A model generated the notes under the pieces. The model searched no databases. It was not told the DNA's origin and saw nothing but the letters and a program-made list of their open reading frames with translations. A stretch of 64,000 bases of DNA from Flavobacteriaceae bacterium (GTDB taxonomy: Bacteria; Bacteroidota; Bacteroidia; Flavobacteriales; Flavobacteriaceae). The translations under genes and the position numbers were made by a program. Shown here piece after piece: positions 61,353 through 64,000 of the stretch (position 1 is the stretch's first letter; the number at the start of each line of letters is the position of its first letter). Location of the stretch: contig JAKITV010000004.1 of assembly GCA_021647885.1 (NCBI GenBank), positions 1-64,000 on the forward strand, given 5' to 3'.

Positions 61353-63353
61353 ATGAAAAAGCTTACCATACTTGGTGTTAGCTTACTTTTTAGCACCTTA
61401 ACCATTGCTCAAGAAACATCAACAATCAAAGAGCAGGATACAACAAAATTAGAAGAGATTATTATTATTGGTCGTAGAAAATTAAGCAACTACAGACAGG
61501 AAAAAACACTCTCAAGTATAGATGACTATTTGGAAAAGTCTAACAGGATAACCATGATAAAGCGTGGTAATTACGCATGGGAACCTGCATTGAACAATAT
61601 GGTTAGTGACAGGCTTGCCATAACTATAGATGGCATGCAAATTTTTGGCGCATGTACAGATAAAATGGATCCTATTACGTCTTATGTAGATGTTTCAAAT
61701 TTAGAAAAAGTAGTCATAACCTCTGGACAGGAAGGTACTGAAAATGCACATTCTGTTGGAGGCGGAATAGACTTAAAACTACCACAATCTACATATTATG
61801 ATTCTGGACTAAAAACCAGTATTGATTTAGGTTATGAAACTAATGGAAATTACAGCGTAGGTGGTTTAGACATAGAATATTCAGGAAATAAATTTTATGC
61901 AAATTTAGATGGGATTTATCGTAAGTCTGATAATTTTGAAGCAGGAAACAACGAAGAAGTTTTATACTCTCAATTTGAAAAATATAACATTTCCTTTCAA
62001 GGTGGCTACAAACTGTCTAAAAGCCATGTGCTTGATGCTAATATTATTTACGATCGTGCCACAAATGTAGGTTACCCTGCATTACCAATGGATGTGTCTT
62101 TAGCAGAAGCCACAATTGTCTCTTTAAAACATACTTATAAAAGTGATTCTGCCAGAATAAAATCATGGGAATCTAAATTATACTTTAATACCATTACTCA
62201 TATTATGGACGATTCTAAACGTCCTGATGTTCCTATTCGCATGGATATGCCAGGTTGGAGTGATACTTTTGGTTTTTACTCTAAAGCAACTTTTAAAAAA
62301 GATAAACACAATTTACTATTTAATTTTAATGGGTTTTATAACCGTTCTTTAGCAGAAATGACCATGTATCCAAATGACACTAGTCAGCCTGCTATGTTTA
62401 TGTACACATGGCCAGATATCAGAACTTTATATACTGGTCTTTACGTCAAAGACGCTTTGGCTTTAAACGAAAAAGAAACAATATCAGCTTCAATACGTTT
62501 GGGTTTTCATAACAATAAAATTGCCGAAGAAGCAGGACTTGAGAGCCTTCAAATTTTTTATCCTGACATAGAGGATTCCAAAAACAGGTTTTTAATAAGT
62601 ACATCTGCTAATTATGAGCTGAAACACAAAGCTTATGATGCCACATTTGGTTTAGGTTATGGCGAAAGAGCACCTTCGGTTAGTGAAGGTTATGGATTCT
62701 TCTTGTTCAACAGTTTTGACAATTATGATTATATAGGGAATCCCACTTTAAAAAACGAAAAATCATTAGAAGCTAATATTAAAGCAAACTATTATTTTAA
62801 AGACTTTAAGCTTGGAATAGAATCCTCTTACTTTCATATTATGAATTATATTATTGGCGAAATAGACGAATCTTTAAGCCCAATGACAATTGGTGCAAAT
62901 GGCGTAAGGGTTTATGAAGGGTTAAATTATGCCAATATTTTTAATGTGTATTTAAATTCAACTTATAAGATTTCAAAAAAAGTATCTTTAAACGGCACTA
63001 TTGGATATAACCATGGAAAAGGCAGTAATGATGAAAACTTGCCTCTAATTCGTCCCGTTACATATTTAGCTGAAATAAATTATAGCACTTCAAACTTTAA
63101 TGCTGCCTTACAGTTAGATGGAAACAGCACACAAAATAAATACAGCAGTAATTATGGTGAAGATAAAACTCCTGCCTACACTATATTGAACCTTAATTTA
63201 GGGCATTCATTCTTATTAAAAGACAACAAAATAATACTTAAATATGGTGTTGAAAACCTATTGGATAAGAACTACTCAACATTTGCAGATTGGAACAACA
63301 TTCCTCGACAAGGGCGTAATTTTTATCTTAATATATCTTATGTAATCCTTTAG
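61353..63353 (+). CDS. TonB-dependent copper receptor, OprC/NosA type
   Basis: A 666-residue outer-membrane receptor with signal peptide (ending about TIAQ, 20), plug (about 35-150) and barrel ending in YVIL. The plug loop reads FGACTDKMDPITSYVD, giving Cys101-x3-Met105. An HxM (His283, Met285) lies in the barrel in THIMDD. OprC of Pseudomonas binds copper through CxxxM plus HxM with nearly the same spacing. NosA, its relative, is needed for copper loading of NosZ in Pseudomonas. Position at the end of a nos locus fits. It ends 5 bp from a convergent gene. Confidence 0.85.
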   Translation: MKKLTILGVSLLFSTLTIAQETSTIKEQDTTKLEEIIIIGRRKLSNYRQEKTLSSIDDYLEKSNRITMIKRGNYAWEPALNNMVSDRLAITIDGMQIFGACTDKMDPITSYVDVSNLEKVVITSGQEGTENAHSVGGGIDLKLPQSTYYDSGLKTSIDLGYETNGNYSVGGLDIEYSGNKFYANLDGIYRKSDNFEAGNNEEVLYSQFEKYNISFQGGYKLSKSHVLDANIIYDRATNVGYPALPMDVSLAEATIVSLKHTYKSDSARIKSWESKLYFNTITHIMDDSKRPDVPIRMDMPGWSDTFGFYSKATFKKDKHNLLFNFNGFYNRSLAEMTMYPNDTSQPAMFMYTWPDIRTLYTGLYVKDALALNEKETISASIRLGFHNNKIAEEAGLESLQIFYPDIEDSKNRFLISTSANYELKHKAYDATFGLGYGERAPSVSEGYGFFLFNSFDNYDYIGNPTLKNEKSLEANIKANYYFKDFKLGIESSYFHIMNYIIGEIDESLSPMTIGANGVRVYEGLNYANIFNVYLNSTYKISKKVSLNGTIGYNHGKGSNDENLPLIRPVTYLAEINYSTSNFNAALQLDGNSTQNKYSSNYGEDKTPAYTILNLNLGHSFLLKDNKIILKYGVENLLDKNYSTFADWNNIPRQGRNFYLNISYVIL

Positions 63354-63358
63354 GTAAC

Positions 63359-63709
63359 TTAGCTATATTGATGTTTAAACCATACTTTTTGCCATTCTCT
63401 TTTTAAGATTAAAAATGCAACTTGTTCAGAAAGTTTCAAGATGTCGCTTCCGTCAAGTTGCTTTATTTTTTCTTCAGAAACGTCAATGATGTAAAGTAGG
63501 CTTAAGTAGTCTGCAAATTTCTCTTGAATGAGTTTATAAATGGTTTCGTGCAGGATTAGTTTTAAACTTGATGGCAATATATCTTCATCAAAATCTAAAT
63601 CAATATTTGCATACAAAAAGTCTTTATTGAGTTGTTGGATGAGTTTTTTGTATAGACCATTATGATTTGCATGCTGCACTAACTCATCAAAGTTTATAAG
63701 ATTTTTCAC
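63359..63709 (-). CDS. Hypothetical protein
   Basis: A 116-residue acidic helical protein with no signal or membrane segment. It begins MKNLINFDELVQHANHNGLY and ends LKREWQKVWFKHQYS. I do not recognise a domain. It lies 51 bp after the polyprenyl synthetase gene on the same strand, with a dispersed palindrome between. Confidence 0.6.
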   Translation of the reverse strand: MKNLINFDELVQHANHNGLYKKLIQQLNKDFLYANIDLDFDEDILPSSLKLILHETIYKLIQEKFADYLSLLYIIDVSEEKIKQLDGSDILKLSEQVAFLILKREWQKVWFKHQYS

Positions 63710-63725
63710 TAAAATAGATTTATTT

Positions 63726-63758
63726 AAACCTCACAGATTTTAAAAACCTGTGTGGTTT
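63726..63758. repeat. Inverted repeat AAACC(T)CACAG...CTGTGTGGTTT
   Basis: A 33-bp imperfect inverted repeat with a TTTTAAAAA centre between the last two genes. The layout matches the perfect palindrome at 7379-7405. Confidence 0.6.
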
Positions 63759-63760
63759 AT

Positions 63761-64000
63761 TTATACGTTTCTATCCATCAAATGTTCTCCAAACTGTCTT
63801 AAAACAAATTTTTTATCTTCAGTAATATTAAGAGTTTCTAATACAGAAAATGCTTTTTGAGTAAAATCTTTAATAGCGTTTTTTGTTGCTTCAGCAGAGC
63901 CACTTGTAATAAAAAGTTGGCTTACCTTTTCTATTTTATCAGTATTATCTTCTGGTTGAATACTAAATAAATTCTGCAACTGAAGCCTCTCATCTTCATC
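63761..64000 (-). CDS. Polyprenyl synthetase family protein, C-terminal fragment
   Basis: The frame is open to the right edge, with about 79 codons visible. The end reads DKIEKVSQLFITSGSAEATKNAI, then KAFSVLETLNI and FGEHLMDRNV. This pattern of helices is that of the C-terminus of Bacteroidota all-trans polyprenyl (isoprenoid) diphosphate synthases; the catalytic DDxxD motifs would lie outside the window. The internal TTG at 63977-63979 is not a start. Confidence 0.65.
   Translation of the reverse strand, partial: DEDERLQLQNLFSIQPEDNTDKIEKVSQLFITSGSAEATKNAIKDFTQKAFSVLETLNITEDKKFVLRQFGEHLMDRNV

Noticed and set aside
1-64000. CRISPR array, prophage, insertion sequence or integrase
   Set aside because: No regularly spaced direct repeats, no transposase, integrase or phage structural gene was found; the repeats present are short single palindromes.

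Overview
The window is an AT-rich stretch of a Flavobacteriaceae (Bacteroidota) chromosome. Evidence for this: promoters of the Bacteroidota form TTTG-N19-TAnnTTTG, few Shine-Dalgarno sequences, DUF4301/DUF5916/DUF2723/DUF4199 proteins, two TonB-dependent receptors, a short NusA, an L21 with a helix-hairpin-helix tail, and families of short palindromic repeats scattered between and inside genes. Most of it is ordinary housekeeping chromosome. The accessory part is the right-hand 11 kb, a nitrous-oxide-reductase (nos) locus.

Layout. 1-1.6 kb: the 3' end of an unknown secreted protein and a GENH-motif lipoprotein. 1.7-8.8 kb (minus): a TPP-riboswitch-controlled TonB receptor, then arfB, a DUF4301 protein, a NadR-like kinase, PnuC, an archaeal-type GGGP synthase and a phosphopantetheinyl transferase. 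8.8-12 kb (plus): ahcY, an orphan vsr and an M19 dipeptidase. 12-13.6 kb: rplU-rpmA and a DUF4199 protein. 13.8-17.9 kb: an active/inactive M16 peptidase pair and a cysteine-rich heavy-metal lipoprotein. 18-22.3 kb (minus): rplM-rpsI-rpsB-tsf and pyrH-frr. 22.5-33.5 kb: DUF5916 protein, ATP-grasp protein, polA, a Tat-exported glycosylasparaginase, a metallophosphoesterase, a thioredoxin fold without cysteines and a NodB deacetylase. 33.5-41.6 kb: DUF2723 protein, tRNA-Gln and rimP-nusA-infB behind a leader hairpin. 41.7-46 kb: exbB-X-exbD-exbD, tRNA-Ser, ansA and tatD. 46-51.6 kb: retropepsin-like protein, orphan response regulator, a 33-codon membrane microprotein and sucA-sucB. 51.7-63.4 kb: the nos locus. 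63.4-64 kb: a hypothetical gene and the 3' end of a polyprenyl synthetase gene.

The nos locus is the most interesting region. A divergent Rrf2-type regulator with three cysteines (NsrR/IscR-like) faces a monohaem cytochrome c lipoprotein, a fasciclin lipoprotein, a clade II-type nosZ, a membrane protein, nosL, nosD, nosF and nosY. Then come two small cysteine-containing exported proteins of unknown function, a Met/His-rich lipoprotein with a predicted surface-export signal, and a TonB receptor that carries the CxxxM plus HxM residues I associate with the copper site of OprC/NosA. I infer that the locus encodes both N2O reduction and the outer-membrane copper supply that NosZ needs. No nitrite or NO reductase gene is in the window.

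The second theme is repeats. The 18-bp palindrome TCCCGATARYTATCGGGA occurs four times: in the P3 region of the TPP riboswitch, in the ahcY terminator, upstream of the glycosylasparaginase gene, and in frame inside the NodB deacetylase gene. A second family (TTCGACTKCRCTCAARGTGAC) is translated in frame in the N-terminus of the thiamine-type TonB receptor and in the SucB linker.
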